Positions 50,394-59,289 are shown, numbered from the stretch's first letter. The stretch is 64,000 nt of DNA from Devosia neptuniae (GCF_025452235.1 NZ_CP104964.1:248001-312000), one strand, 5' to 3'. Numbers and translations: made by a program. Notes: generated by a model from the letters alone, not told the origin.

Positions 50394-50825
50394 ATGAAGC
50401 GTCGTTTTGCGTACGTACTGATGGCTATAGCCAGTGCGTCGCCCGCATGGGCACAGGAGAAAACTGATCTTGCATCCTGGATAGGGGAATGGACCGCTGG
50501 ACCCGAACAATTCATCACTATCAAGGCTGATGGTGACGCCCTGCTTATTGAGGGAAATGCCACCTATGGCGCCGAAGATCCGGAGAAAGCGGCCATCGGC
50601 GCGATCAATGTCGGAGACTTCTCCGTGTTGGTGCCCGCAGGTTGGATCGAGCAGGGCAAGGTCTCCTTCGGTGTTGGAGAAAATGGACCTCTGCGGATCG
50701 ATGATGCGGATGAGTACGATTGTGTCGTCAACATAACGCAGTCTGGCCAGACGCTTGAGGTCTCGGACAACTACATGTGCGGCGGGATGAACGTGACATT
50801 TGACGGCACCTATTCCCGAAAGTAG
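50394..50825 (+). CDS. Secreted hypothetical protein
   Basis: A 143-residue protein from ATG 50394 (GGAG upstream). The signal peptide ends SPAWAQ at about residue 21. The mature domain looks like a small beta-barrel (WIGEWTAGPEQFITIKADGD, LLIEGNATYGA) with two late cysteines (DEYDCVVNI, NYMCGGMNVTF) that probably pair. It ends with GTYSRK. No named family is recognised. Confidence 0.65.
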   Translation: MKRRFAYVLMAIASASPAWAQEKTDLASWIGEWTAGPEQFITIKADGDALLIEGNATYGAEDPEKAAIGAINVGDFSVLVPAGWIEQGKVSFGVGENGPLRIDDADEYDCVVNITQSGQTLEVSDNYMCGGMNVTFDGTYSRK

Positions 50826-51284
50826 GTGCTGGTCGGGGACGACGATCTCCGTGGCTCGACTTTAGAAAGGCTTCTCCCTTGAGAAGGAGGGGGAAGCGAC
50901 CGTTCTGTCAGAAGCCAGCAACAGCTTGCTTGGAGCCTTTCTGGGATGGCCGGCTCAGGCAGTGGTCGAGAAGGCTAATATGAGACGGTTTTGCGTGCAT
51001 ACTTTGCAGCAGTGAGGACAGCGGCACATACGATTTGATTGTATGGGGCTGTTGTCCCACGGGTGTCCAATTTTCGGGGAGTGTGAGACCATGCAGGCCG
51101 GCCTCGCGATCCCTGGCCTGGCGCTCTCGCCTGTCATGGCTAAAGTTGCAGCTTTGCTGATGGTGGCGGGGCGCCAATTGGAAAAGGGCGCCTGCTAGGT
51201 GACTACGGATCGGTAGCAGGCGCCGCCCCGGCGGAAGGTGATCCAACGAGGCCCCTGTCTCATATCACTGATGCTTGGGTGGAC
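50826..51284. other. Intergenic stretch with inverted repeats
   Basis: No convincing gene. It contains a perfect 11-bp inverted repeat (51187-51224) and a distant 9-bp pair, ATATGAGAC (50978-50986) with GTCTCATAT (51257-51265). A 35-codon plus-strand frame at 51091-51198 ends inside the 11-bp repeat and is doubtful. Confidence 0.4.
51187..51224. repeat. 11-bp perfect inverted repeat
   Basis: GGCGCCTGCTA-N16-TAGCAGGCGCC. There is no T-run on either strand. It could be a structured RNA element, a recombination or protein-binding site, or the core of a small repeat. Confidence 0.45.
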
Positions 51285-51518
51285 CTACGGATTGTAAACA
51301 CAGCCTCGCTCACGCATCCATGCCTCAAGTTCCCCCTTGATCGCCTCGATCCGGTCTTTTTCCGGGGTTGCATGCGCGCCGTGTGCTTCCAAGTATCGAT
51401 GGCACCCAAAGAGCATTGTCGAGACTGTATAGGATTGGTCGAACGCTGAAAGTCCGCCCGGCTGGCTGTCCAAGTGGTCTCGCCAACGGATGATCGCTGA
51501 CGCGAAATTTTGGGGCAT
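51285..51518 (-). CDS. Small hypothetical protein
   Basis: A 77-residue soluble helical protein from ATG 51518 (GAGGT upstream). It begins MPQNFASAIIRWRDHLDSQP and ends ELEAWMRERGCVYNP. It has no recognised domain. It looks genuine from composition and a plausible ribosome site. Confidence 0.5.
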   Translation of the reverse strand: MPQNFASAIIRWRDHLDSQPGGLSAFDQSYTVSTMLFGCHRYLEAHGAHATPEKDRIEAIKGELEAWMRERGCVYNP

Positions 51519-51806
51519 ATATTACCTCGAACAGAAGGCCAGACCTGACAATGTTGAATCAAGCGCCGGCCATTACCGCAAGATGATTGTACCGGACATT
51601 GGCCGAAATTCTCCCTCTACTTCCTCGGTCTGACATGATCGGCGTTTTGGGCGACGCAGTGGCGCTACTAGTTTGGCCGTACGTCACTTGGTTCCTTCTA
51701 CCGAAGGGCTGCAGCGTCATCGTCGCCAGGTACGGGGGACAGGCAGAAAATCACACACGAGATCGGTAGGCGGCATGATTGGTGAGTTACCGTCCGTGCA
51801 GATGCC
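51519..51806. other. Intergenic stretch upstream of the iron-regulated promoter
   Basis: No convincing gene. A 44-codon hydrophobic frame at 51635-51769 has no ribosome site. The RirA-type promoter begins at about 51807. Confidence 0.35.
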
Positions 51807-51850
51807 TAAACTTGACATGTTGTATCATAAAATCTAGTCCGAAGACTTGC
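51807..51850 (+). promoter_or_regulatory. Iron-responsive (RirA-type) promoter, copy 1
   Basis: TTGACA (51812-51817) overlaps an iron-responsive operator TGA-N9-TCA (51813-51827). The segment TAAACTTGACATG ... ATCATAAAATCTAGTCCGA is nearly identical to the reverse complement of the promoter of the siderophore ATPase gene at about 57903-57943. TSS would be about 80 bp before the binding-protein start. Confidence 0.65.
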
Positions 51851-51922
51851 GCGCACGCCGTCAGGGTTGGGTCATACACGCAGCCCCCAGGGACGAATAA
51901 CCAAGCTCAAGAAAGCACATTG

Positions 51923-52888
51923 ATGAAAACGCTCATTGCTCTGATCCTTGCGGTTGCCATTAGTGTGGCGCCGACCGTTGCTCAGGAAACCCGCAGCGTC
52001 ACCGTCGCCAACGGAGTATTCGAAATCCCGACCGCGCCGCAGCGCATCGTATCTCTCAACGATCAGATCGTGACGCTACCGCTCTATGAACTGGGCGCGC
52101 CGGTCATAGGTAGCGCCGGCCGTACCGCCGAGGATGGTACCCATTTCCTGCGCGGGGGCATGGATACGCTAGGGATCGACTATTCCAATACCGACATCGC
52201 CTATGTCGGCGGCTTCAATCAGCTGGACGTGGAGGCCATCGCCGCCCTGGAACCCGATCTGATTATCGGGGGACTTTACACTGACGCCAAAGTAATCGAA
52301 CAACTGCAGTCGATCGCGCCGACCCTGGTGGTTGACAACGCTGACCTGGGCTTCATCGACACGCTACGAACGCTGGCCGACATTACCGGACAGAGCGGTC
52401 GCTTCGAAGCTGAATATCAACGCTATCTCGACAATGTCGAGCGCGCCCGCTCCTTCATTGGCAATACCGGCGATATCTCGGTCGCGACAACGTTCATGTT
52501 TCCCGCTGCCGAAGAACTATGGGTCTATAAGGCCAACCTTGGGGCAATCACCCGCGTGATCGATGACCTCGGCTTTGCCAAGCCCAAGGCAATCGCCGAT
52601 CTCAGCGAACCCCAAATGACATTCAGTCCTGAATTGATCCAGGAGCTCGACGCCGATTTCGTCTTCGGGTTCTATCGCCAGCAGGCCGACGCCACGCCGA
52701 CCACCGTTCGCGCGGCTTATGAGAAATTCTCGCCTGGCTGGTGCCAGACCCTCGCCGCCTGCCGCAACAATCAGTTCGTTCTGCTGCCTGGTCCGAGCTT
52801 CGGCAGTTCCATGACTTCGCTCGAACTCGCGCTGGAGCTGGTGGAAAGCCATATCGCCGGCCGTGGTTTCACACCCTTGGCCGAGTAG
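51923..52888 (+). CDS. Iron-siderophore ABC transporter substrate-binding protein (copy 1)
   Basis: A 321-residue FecB/FepB-like periplasmic protein with a Sec signal peptide ending PTVAQ at about residue 21. It has PQRIVSLNDQIVTLPLYELGAPVIG, the interdomain helix EAIAALEPDLIIGG, IAPTLVVDNADLGF and a late TSLELALELVESHIAGRGF. Two cysteines in CQTLAACRNNQ are shared with the other two copies here. It is alone on the plus strand, facing the transporter operon, with a duplicate of that operon's promoter. It is closer in sequence to the 53947 copy than to the 52985 copy. Confidence 0.88.
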   Translation: MKTLIALILAVAISVAPTVAQETRSVTVANGVFEIPTAPQRIVSLNDQIVTLPLYELGAPVIGSAGRTAEDGTHFLRGGMDTLGIDYSNTDIAYVGGFNQLDVEAIAALEPDLIIGGLYTDAKVIEQLQSIAPTLVVDNADLGFIDTLRTLADITGQSGRFEAEYQRYLDNVERARSFIGNTGDISVATTFMFPAAEELWVYKANLGAITRVIDDLGFAKPKAIADLSEPQMTFSPELIQELDADFVFGFYRQQADATPTTVRAAYEKFSPGWCQTLAACRNNQFVLLPGPSFGSSMTSLELALELVESHIAGRGFTPLAE

Positions 52889-52984
52889 CGTAGCCGCCTG
52901 AAGGAACGGATGTTATTTGGCGGCGGTGCTGGTCATCAAGGCTGTCGAGCGGTCGTGGTCCTGCGTTGGATCTCGGCCGATACC

Positions 52985-53938
52985 CTATTGATCCCTTGTG
53001 CGAAGAGTCTGGCTGTTCATCAGGGCCAGGAGCGTGGTGGTGATGCTGCTCAGGCTTTGGTAAGAAATGGCATAGGCCTCGTCGCGCGGCAGGCGGAAAT
53101 ATTGCTCGTTCCGGCAGGCCCAGAGCTGCTCGCAATAGCCGGGGAGCGCTTCCTGCATGCGCGCGTCGGCGTCGGCAGGCGTTTCGCCGCGATCGGTGCG
53201 GAAGGTGTCGAATATGACATCGGCATCCAGGTCCGGCAGCAATTCGGCGCTCAGTTCCTGCTCTCCGCCTTGAGGAATGGCATCGATGAGCGCTGGGAAG
53301 CGGAAGCCGGCATCGCGCAATACCTTGCCCAGGCTGCCATAGCTGTGCTGCACGGAAATCGCGCCGCCGGAGCCTTCCATCACTGAGACCGTGATGTTCT
53401 TTGCATCAACAAGCCGCACCAGTTGCGCCAGTTGCGCCTGATAGCGGGCTTCCAGGCGGGCGAGCGTGGAAGTGGTGCCGGTCAGATCGGCCAGGCGGGC
53501 GTAGATATCGAAACGATCGCTGATGGTCTCGTCGAACACCACGGTCGGCGCGATTCGCTCGAGCTGGTCGAGCGGCACATCGCGGGAGACGAGGGTAACG
53601 ATCAGATCGGGTGCAGCGGCGGTTAGTGCTTCGACATCGATCGGCTCATTGCCCAGGAAAGTAATGTCGGCCGTGGCGAAATCGACCCCGGTGAGGATCA
53701 GGCCGGAGCGAATATAGGGTTGATCGTCATTGGTCCGGCCGTGCGAGGCAATGGGCAGGACATCCAACTCGATCAGCGGCACACTTAGCCGCAGGTCATC
53801 GAGCGCGGCAATCCGTTTCGGTTGGATCGGGATTTTGACCACGCGGCCCAGATCGTCGGTGAAGGAGCGGGTGTCCTGAGCCTGGCTTGGGGCGATGGCC
53901 AGCACAGCAAGGCAGAAGGCAAAGACGAGGGTTTTCAT
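52985..53938 (-). CDS. Iron-siderophore ABC transporter substrate-binding protein (copy 2)
   Basis: A 317-residue FecB-like protein; the signal peptide ends APSQAQ at about residue 21. DDLGRVVKIPIQPKRIAALDDLRLSVPLIELDV is the family start, ALTAAAPDLIVTLV the interdomain region, and GYCEQLWACRNEQYF the conserved late cysteine pair. It is last in the operon, 9 bp after copy 3. The C-terminus diverges from the other two copies (no HIAGRxF segment). Confidence 0.88.
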   Translation of the reverse strand: MKTLVFAFCLAVLAIAPSQAQDTRSFTDDLGRVVKIPIQPKRIAALDDLRLSVPLIELDVLPIASHGRTNDDQPYIRSGLILTGVDFATADITFLGNEPIDVEALTAAAPDLIVTLVSRDVPLDQLERIAPTVVFDETISDRFDIYARLADLTGTTSTLARLEARYQAQLAQLVRLVDAKNITVSVMEGSGGAISVQHSYGSLGKVLRDAGFRFPALIDAIPQGGEQELSAELLPDLDADVIFDTFRTDRGETPADADARMQEALPGYCEQLWACRNEQYFRLPRDEAYAISYQSLSSITTTLLALMNSQTLRTRDQ

Positions 53939-53946
53939 GGTTTGCT

Positions 53947-54927
53947 TTACTTGGACAGCGGCACGAAGGAGCGGCCGGCAATGTGGGTGAGCAGTTGCAG
54001 ATAGGCCGTCTCAAGCGACTTGAACGACGACGAATAGATCGGCGTACGGTGCAGGAAGATATGCTGGTTATTGCTGCAGGCATGCAGGGCCTGGCAGTAG
54101 CCGGGTACGATCTTCTCGAAGGCGGCGCGGATCTCGGTAGGGCTGCGCTCGTCGGGGTAGAGGGGTTCATAAGTCGAGACGATGAAATCCGCATCGACCT
54201 CTGGCAGGAATTCGGGGCTCAGATCGAGTGAGCCTTTATCCAGTTCGGCAATGATGGCGGGCTTGGTAAAGCCGACATCGTCAAGCAATTGCGAGAGGGC
54301 GTAATAATCCTTGCTGGCGGCGATATAGCCGTCATCGGGCCAAGGCTGCAGGATAGCGACCGAGATATTGGCGGCATTGGGCACCAACCGCTTGAATTCG
54401 GCGACCTGTGCGTCATAGCGGGCGCGCAGATGCTCATATTTGGGCAGCACGCCTGCGGCGTCGGCCACCGCTTGCAGAGCGCCGAAAAAGCCCAGCCCGC
54501 GCTGGTCGATCAGAATGGTGGGTGCAAGTTTTTCGAGATTGGGCAGCAGGGCGTCGTCATTGCCAGAGCGGCCGATGATCAGATCAGGCTCAAGCCCGGC
54601 AATCAGTTCGAGATCGATCTCGTTGAAGACGCCGAGGAACTTGATGTCGGTATTGTCGAAACTGGTTTCGTAGAGCTCCTTTGCGCCCCGAATATAGGGA
54701 ATGTTGTCTTCTTCGAGCCGTCCATGGCTGCCCACGACATGGTTGGTGGCGCCGAATTCGACCAGCGGCAGGGTGATGCTCAGATCATGCAGCGAAACGA
54801 TGCGCAGAGGCTCGACCGGAATATCGATTGTGCCATTGGCAGCCTCGAAGGGGCGGGTCTCCTGGGCCCACGCCGATGCGGTGAGCAATCCCCCAAGAAT
54901 GGCAGCGGCGGCTAGAAGCAGTTTCAT
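53947..54927 (-). CDS. Iron-siderophore ABC transporter substrate-binding protein (copy 3)
   Basis: A 326-residue FecB-like protein; signal peptide ends SAWAQ at about residue 22. It has EPLRIVSLHDLSITLPLVEFGA, ELIAGLEPDLIIGRSGND, and GYCQALHACSNNQHIFL with the conserved cysteines. The end, TAYLQLLTHIAGRSFVPL, matches copy 1. It lies directly after the FecCD permease genes and is the most likely standard receptor for this transporter. Confidence 0.88.
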   Translation of the reverse strand: MKLLLAAAAILGGLLTASAWAQETRPFEAANGTIDIPVEPLRIVSLHDLSITLPLVEFGATNHVVGSHGRLEEDNIPYIRGAKELYETSFDNTDIKFLGVFNEIDLELIAGLEPDLIIGRSGNDDALLPNLEKLAPTILIDQRGLGFFGALQAVADAAGVLPKYEHLRARYDAQVAEFKRLVPNAANISVAILQPWPDDGYIAASKDYYALSQLLDDVGFTKPAIIAELDKGSLDLSPEFLPEVDADFIVSTYEPLYPDERSPTEIRAAFEKIVPGYCQALHACSNNQHIFLHRTPIYSSSFKSLETAYLQLLTHIAGRSFVPLSK

Positions 54928-54938
54928 GGGCTTGATCC

Positions 54939-56006
54939 TTAAAGAGCAGTCCGACGCGCGGCCCGGCGCAGCAGGATGAGAAAGATCGGCACGCCGATCA
55001 GATCGGTGACGAGACCGGCGGGAATCTGGACCGGGGCCATCAGGGTGCGCCCCACCAGGTCAGCAGCGCAGACCAGGGCCGCGCCCAGCGCTGCCGTGAG
55101 CAGCAGATGCAGGGCCACGCCCGATGGGGCGAGGCGGCGCGCGGCATGCGGCGCGATCAGCCCGACAAAGCCGAGCGGCCCCACAACGGCGGTGCCTATT
55201 GCGGCAAAGCCTACAGCGGTGGTGATGAGGCCATAGCGTACCCAGCGCACCGGGGCGCCGAGGGCAGTGGCGGTGGCGTCACCCATGCGTAGGGCTGCGG
55301 TGGAGCGCGAGAGCAGCAGTAAGGCGGGCAGCAGCACTGCCGACCAGGCGGCGAGCATCTGCACATCGCTCCAATTGGCAGCATTGATCGAGCCATTGAG
55401 CCAGGTCAAAACCGAAAGTACTCGTTCGATGTCGCCATAGGTCATCAGCACCGACGTGCCGGCTGAGATGAGTGCAGCAACCCCGACGCCCATTAGGATA
55501 AAGCGGACGGAGCTGGCACCCCTCGTCGTCCAGGTCAGGCTCTGGATCAGAATGGCCACCAGCATGGAGCCGCCAAATGCCACCCAAGGCCGTAGTGTTG
55601 CCAAGCCACTGGGCCACAACACGGTCAGCGCAACCACGGCGAGCCCGGCGCCTTGCGACACGCCCACCAGGGACGGATCGGCCAGGCCATTGCGGGTGAC
55701 GTTTTGCAGCGCTGCGCCCGAGAGGGCAAACATGGCGCCGACTAAAGCGGCGGCCAGGGCACGCGGAAAGCGGAATTCCCAGACGACATTGTCGATGGTC
55801 TTGCTGACGCTTTCGCCGCTCAACGTGCGCCAGACTTCGGAAAGGCTGGTCGGTTGGCTGCCGATGGTGAGGCTATAGGCGATGATGGCTGCGAGCAGCA
55901 GCAAGGATGCAACGAGCCAGCCAAGCGCCCCAACGGGCAGGCGCAGGGCGATGCGTTCGCCGAATAGGCGCAGCACATACCAGCGAGAGGCGGCGATGGT
56001 GCTCAT
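54939..56006 (-). CDS. FecCD family iron-siderophore ABC permease
   Basis: Inner-membrane permease of 355 residues with about nine to ten helices. It has WEFRFPRALAAALVGAMFALSGAALQNVTRNGLADPSLVGVSQGAGL, seen as RFPRALAAALVGA and QNVTRNGLADPSLVG, the family signature, and VVGPLGFVGLIAPHAAR near the ATPase-contact loop. Its start overlaps the last base of the preceding permease. It pairs with the 56006-57025 protein. Confidence 0.93.
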   Translation of the reverse strand: MSTIAASRWYVLRLFGERIALRLPVGALGWLVASLLLLAAIIAYSLTIGSQPTSLSEVWRTLSGESVSKTIDNVVWEFRFPRALAAALVGAMFALSGAALQNVTRNGLADPSLVGVSQGAGLAVVALTVLWPSGLATLRPWVAFGGSMLVAILIQSLTWTTRGASSVRFILMGVGVAALISAGTSVLMTYGDIERVLSVLTWLNGSINAANWSDVQMLAAWSAVLLPALLLLSRSTAALRMGDATATALGAPVRWVRYGLITTAVGFAAIGTAVVGPLGFVGLIAPHAARRLAPSGVALHLLLTAALGAALVCAADLVGRTLMAPVQIPAGLVTDLIGVPIFLILLRRAARRTAL

Positions 56007-57025
56007 CAGCGGGCTCGCTGGTGAATGAGGTAGATGAAGATCGGCGCGCCGATCAGTGCGGTGATGATGCCGGTGGAAATCTCGGCCGGGCGGAACAGCA
56101 TGCGCGCCGCGACATCAACTGCCAGCAAATAGCCGGCCCCGAGCACGGCCGAATAGGGCACGATCCAGCGATAGCCGGCGCCAGTGAAGAGTCGCACCAC
56201 ATGGGGGATGACCAGGCCAACAAAGCCGAGTGGTCCGGCCAGGGCCACCGAACCGGCCGTCAGCGCCACGACGCAGACCAGCAATTGCGCCTTGAGCCAG
56301 CCGGTGCGCACGCCCAGCGCCTGAGCCACTTCCTCGCCCATGGCTAGTGCCGTGATCTGACGTGCCAAAGCGAAGGATAGTAGCAGGGCGACGATAAGCA
56401 CGGGCCCAGCCGTCAACAGCATGGACAGATCGCGTCCCGCCAGCGAACCGGAGAGCCAGACGCGATAAGAGTCGAAAGCGTTTTCGCGCAGCAGGAAGGC
56501 GACAGAAGTCAGTGCCCCCAGGAATGCGGTGACCACCGCCCCGGCCAGCGTCAAGGTCAGCGGCGACGTGCCGCCGGGTACCCAACGAGCGATGAGATAG
56601 ACCAGGCATGCCGCCCCGAGCGCTCCACCGGCGGCCATCAGCGGAATGGCGGTATTGTCCACCAGACCAAGCATGCCGATGCCGAAGACCACAGCGAATG
56701 CCGCGCCCGCCATGAGGCCCAGAATGCCCGGCTCGGCAAGTGGATTGCGGGTAACACCCTGCATCAAAGCGCCGGCAACCGAGAGCGATGCTCCAACGAT
56801 CATGCCCACCAGCGCGCGCGGCAGCCGTAGGTCCCAGATGATAGTGTGGTTGAAATTGCTGGGATCGCGCGCGGTCAGCGCTTCGAAGACGACGTTGAGC
56901 GGCAACAGCTTGGCGCCCAACGCGATATGAAGGCAGAAGATCGCTGCGATCAGACCCAGCGCCACTGGCAAGCCGAGCCAGCGGCTAGTGCGTATGACGG
57001 GCGAGACCCCGGCGGCGCTGTTCAT
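56006..57025 (-). CDS. FecCD family iron-siderophore ABC permease
   Basis: Permease of 339 residues. DLRLPRALVGMIVGASLSVAG, QGVTRNPLAEPGILGLMAGA and LAGPLGFVGLVIPHVVR are the family segments, and ISTGIITALIGAPIFIYLI ends the last helix. It overlaps the ATPase gene by 4 bp and the next permease by 1 bp, so the three are translated together. Confidence 0.93.
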   Translation of the reverse strand: MNSAAGVSPVIRTSRWLGLPVALGLIAAIFCLHIALGAKLLPLNVVFEALTARDPSNFNHTIIWDLRLPRALVGMIVGASLSVAGALMQGVTRNPLAEPGILGLMAGAAFAVVFGIGMLGLVDNTAIPLMAAGGALGAACLVYLIARWVPGGTSPLTLTLAGAVVTAFLGALTSVAFLLRENAFDSYRVWLSGSLAGRDLSMLLTAGPVLIVALLLSFALARQITALAMGEEVAQALGVRTGWLKAQLLVCVVALTAGSVALAGPLGFVGLVIPHVVRLFTGAGYRWIVPYSAVLGAGYLLAVDVAARMLFRPAEISTGIITALIGAPIFIYLIHQRAR

Positions 57026-57873
57026 GCCGTAGCCAGAGCCGGAAGGATATGGGTGCTTGCGGGCGCCCCCCGCGTCGGCATGCAGAAGAGGCGACCCGAT
57101 GCCGGATCGCGCAGCACATTAGCGTCCAAATCGAACACGGTTTTGATATTTTGCGCCGTAAAAACCGCCTCGGGTGCGCCCGAACACACAATGCGCCCGG
57201 CCTGCATCATCACGAGAGTGTCGGCATAGGCGGCGGCAAGGCTGAGTTCGTGCAGCACCACCACCAGCGTGCGGCCAGTCTTGTGTGCCAGATCGTGCAG
57301 CAGGTTCATCACATCCACCTGCACCTTGAGATCGAGAAAGGTGGTGGGTTCGTCGAGCAGGATCAGATCAGTTTCCTGCGCCAGTGCCATGGCAATCCAG
57401 CAGCGCTGACGCTGCCCGCCCGAGAGGGAATCCACTGGTCGGTCGGCAAAGTCCGTGACCTGGGCGGTGACCATGGCCGCATTGACCGCCGCCTCGTCGC
57501 TCGAACTCCATTGCCGCAGCAGCGATTGATGGGGGAACCGCCCCTGCGCCACCAGCTCGCGCACGCTCAGCCCTTCCGGCGCCACCGGCCCCTGTGGCAA
57601 GAGGCCGAGTTTGCGCGCCACCTCGCGCGTAGCGGCTTTGTGGATGTCCTTGCCATCTAACAGCACGTAGCCGTGGCTTGGCATGAGGATGCGCGCCAGC
57701 GTCTTGAGCAGGGTGGATTTGCCGCACCCATTGGCGCCGACCAGAATGGTCAAAGCGCCACTGGGCACCGCAAAATCGAGGCCATCGAGAATAGTGGTGT
57801 CGTCATAGCCGGCGCGCAGCTCGATGGCCTCGAGCCGCTCGTCCTTCGCCCTTGCCTGATCTTGGATATCCAT
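57022..57873 (-). CDS. Iron-siderophore ABC transporter ATP-binding protein
   Basis: ATPase of 283 residues from ATG 57873; the frame reaches a TTG at 57903, which would fall at the expected transcription start. Walker A is VGANGCGKSTLL, the signature is SLSGGQRQRCWIAMALAQ, Walker B is LILLDEPTTFLDL and the switch histidine is in VVLHELSLAA, all typical of FepC/FecE. It is first in the five-gene siderophore uptake operon and sits behind promoter copy 2 with its TGA-N9-TCA box. Confidence 0.93.
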   Translation of the reverse strand: MDIQDQARAKDERLEAIELRAGYDDTTILDGLDFAVPSGALTILVGANGCGKSTLLKTLARILMPSHGYVLLDGKDIHKAATREVARKLGLLPQGPVAPEGLSVRELVAQGRFPHQSLLRQWSSSDEAAVNAAMVTAQVTDFADRPVDSLSGGQRQRCWIAMALAQETDLILLDEPTTFLDLKVQVDVMNLLHDLAHKTGRTLVVVLHELSLAAAYADTLVMMQAGRIVCSGAPEAVFTAQNIKTVFDLDANVLRDPASGRLFCMPTRGAPASTHILPALATA

Positions 57874-57902
57874 GTGCCAGCCCGCCGCGACGTCACTTTG
57901 CA

Positions 57903-57943
57903 AGCCCTCGGACTAGATTTTATGATCTGGCATGTCAAGTTTA
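57903..57943 (-). promoter_or_regulatory. Iron-responsive (RirA-type) promoter, copy 2
   Basis: On the minus strand, TTGACA overlaps TGA-N9-TCA (57923-57937). It shares 13- and 19-base identical blocks with the promoter at 51807-51850. Iron-replete repression by RirA is inferred from the known rhizobial box. Confidence 0.65.
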
Positions 57944-57966
57944 AGCAGTGGCTAGATGGCACCAGG

Positions 57967-59289
57967 CTATCTCGCCAGCGGTGTCCCCGCCAACCGACTA
58001 CGATCCGCTACTGCGGGCAAGGATGGCGGCTGCGTCGGCGACGAAGGTCTGGGCGGCATCTTCGGGTGAGCGCATGCCAAAGGCAATCTCCTGGGAGATA
58101 TTGCCAAGAGCCTTGCTGACCTCGCCGGCGGCGGGGGAGGGGATGGCGGTAGCGGGCCGACCAAGGCACCAAGCGAGATAACGAAATCGAGGGCGGCCCG
58201 GCTTTCCGGCGATAGCTCATTGGCGACGGCGTCCCGCGCAGTCTGGGTGCAGGGCACACCGCGCTCGACGCCGAGCAGCTTGGCGGCAGCTGGATCGTTG
58301 ACGAAATAGGAAATGAACGCCGCCGCCTGTTCGGCATTTTGCGAGGCGCCGCTGACGGAGAAGAACTGCGAGGGTTTGCGGTAATGCCCGCCGGCGCCAT
58401 CGCTGATCAAAGGATAGCTGGCCAAGCCCAGCTGGTCTGGGCTGATGCCTTGATAGACCACCAATTCATTGGAGTGGATCGGGGTGGTCGCCGCCTTGTT
58501 GGTGATGATCATGCTCGATTCCGCCGAGGCGGTGCTGAGCGCCTGATCTTCGGCGGAAACGATGACGCCGGCATCGCGCAGACCGGCCCAGAGACGGAAC
58601 CAATCCACCAATGCCGTCTCGTCGAAACCGATGGCGCCTTCTGGGGTATAAAGGGCCGAACCATTTTGGCGGAGCCAGTTTTCAAAAACGACATCGCTGC
58701 CGGAAGAGTCTGACAGGACCTTGATGCCGTTGCGGACATTGGCGGCGGCAAAAGCCTCGCCCATGGCGCGGTAATCATCATAGGTGGTTGTGAGGTCCGG
58801 TGGCGCTATGCCGACCTCCTCGAAAACCGTGGCATTATAGATCATCGCGGCCGAATTGCTGCCGAGTGAGACGCCATAGAGCTTGCCATTGACGCGGCCG
58901 CCAGCGACCTGGTCTTCGTCGAAATCGTCCAGCTTGAGCGTGCTGCCGATGAAATCATCCAGCGGCGCGATGGCACCGCGCGAGGCATATTCGACGATAT
59001 AGCGGTAGTCCATCTGCAGCACGTCCGGCGCGGAACCGCCCGAGACCTGGGTGGCAAGGCGGGTCCAGTAATCGTCCCAGGCGATGAATTCGCCATCGAT
59101 GGCCGTTCCGGTTTGCTCGGTGAATTTGTCGACCACTGCATAGGTCCGGTTTGCCCGGTCCTGGCCGCCCCAGAAGGCCAGGCGCAGCGAGGCCTGTTGG
59201 GCTTGGGCCGTGGACAGGCCGAAAGACGTGGATGCGGCGAGCGTTGCGCTGCCCATAAGAAACTGACGGCGGGGCATACGAAAAGTCAT
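57967..59289 (-). CDS. Extracellular solute-binding protein family 1, 3' frameshift
   Basis: Periplasmic sugar-type binding protein from ATG 59289 (GGGAGG upstream), with a twin-arginine-like signal (PRRQFLMG) and cleavage near STAQAQ. LRLAFWGGQDRANRTYAVVDKFTEQTGTAIDG, DVLQMDYRY and VISAEDQAL fit the family. After ALDFVISLGALVGP the frame becomes Pro/Arg-rich and runs to 57967. In the +1 frame the expected tail, AIPSPAAGEVSKALGNI to LARSSGS, ends at 57998. One base (probably a G near 58153) seems lost, so the protein has 440 residues instead of about 430 with a wrong last 75. It is either a recent mutation or a sequencing error. No permease gene adjoins it. Confidence 0.8.
   Translation of the reverse strand: MTFRMPRRQFLMGSATLAASTSFGLSTAQAQQASLRLAFWGGQDRANRTYAVVDKFTEQTGTAIDGEFIAWDDYWTRLATQVSGGSAPDVLQMDYRYIVEYASRGAIAPLDDFIGSTLKLDDFDEDQVAGGRVNGKLYGVSLGSNSAAMIYNATVFEEVGIAPPDLTTTYDDYRAMGEAFAAANVRNGIKVLSDSSGSDVVFENWLRQNGSALYTPEGAIGFDETALVDWFRLWAGLRDAGVIVSAEDQALSTASAESSMIITNKAATTPIHSNELVVYQGISPDQLGLASYPLISDGAGGHYRKPSQFFSVSGASQNAEQAAAFISYFVNDPAAAKLLGVERGVPCTQTARDAVANELSPESRAALDFVISLGALVGPLPPSPPPPPARSARLLAISPRRLPLACAHPKMPPRPSSPTQPPSLPAVADRSRLAGTPLAR

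Noticed and set aside
51635..51769. A 44-codon hydrophobic plus-strand frame before the iron promoter
   Set aside because: No ribosome site and no recognisable relatives; position just upstream of a promoter suggests chance.
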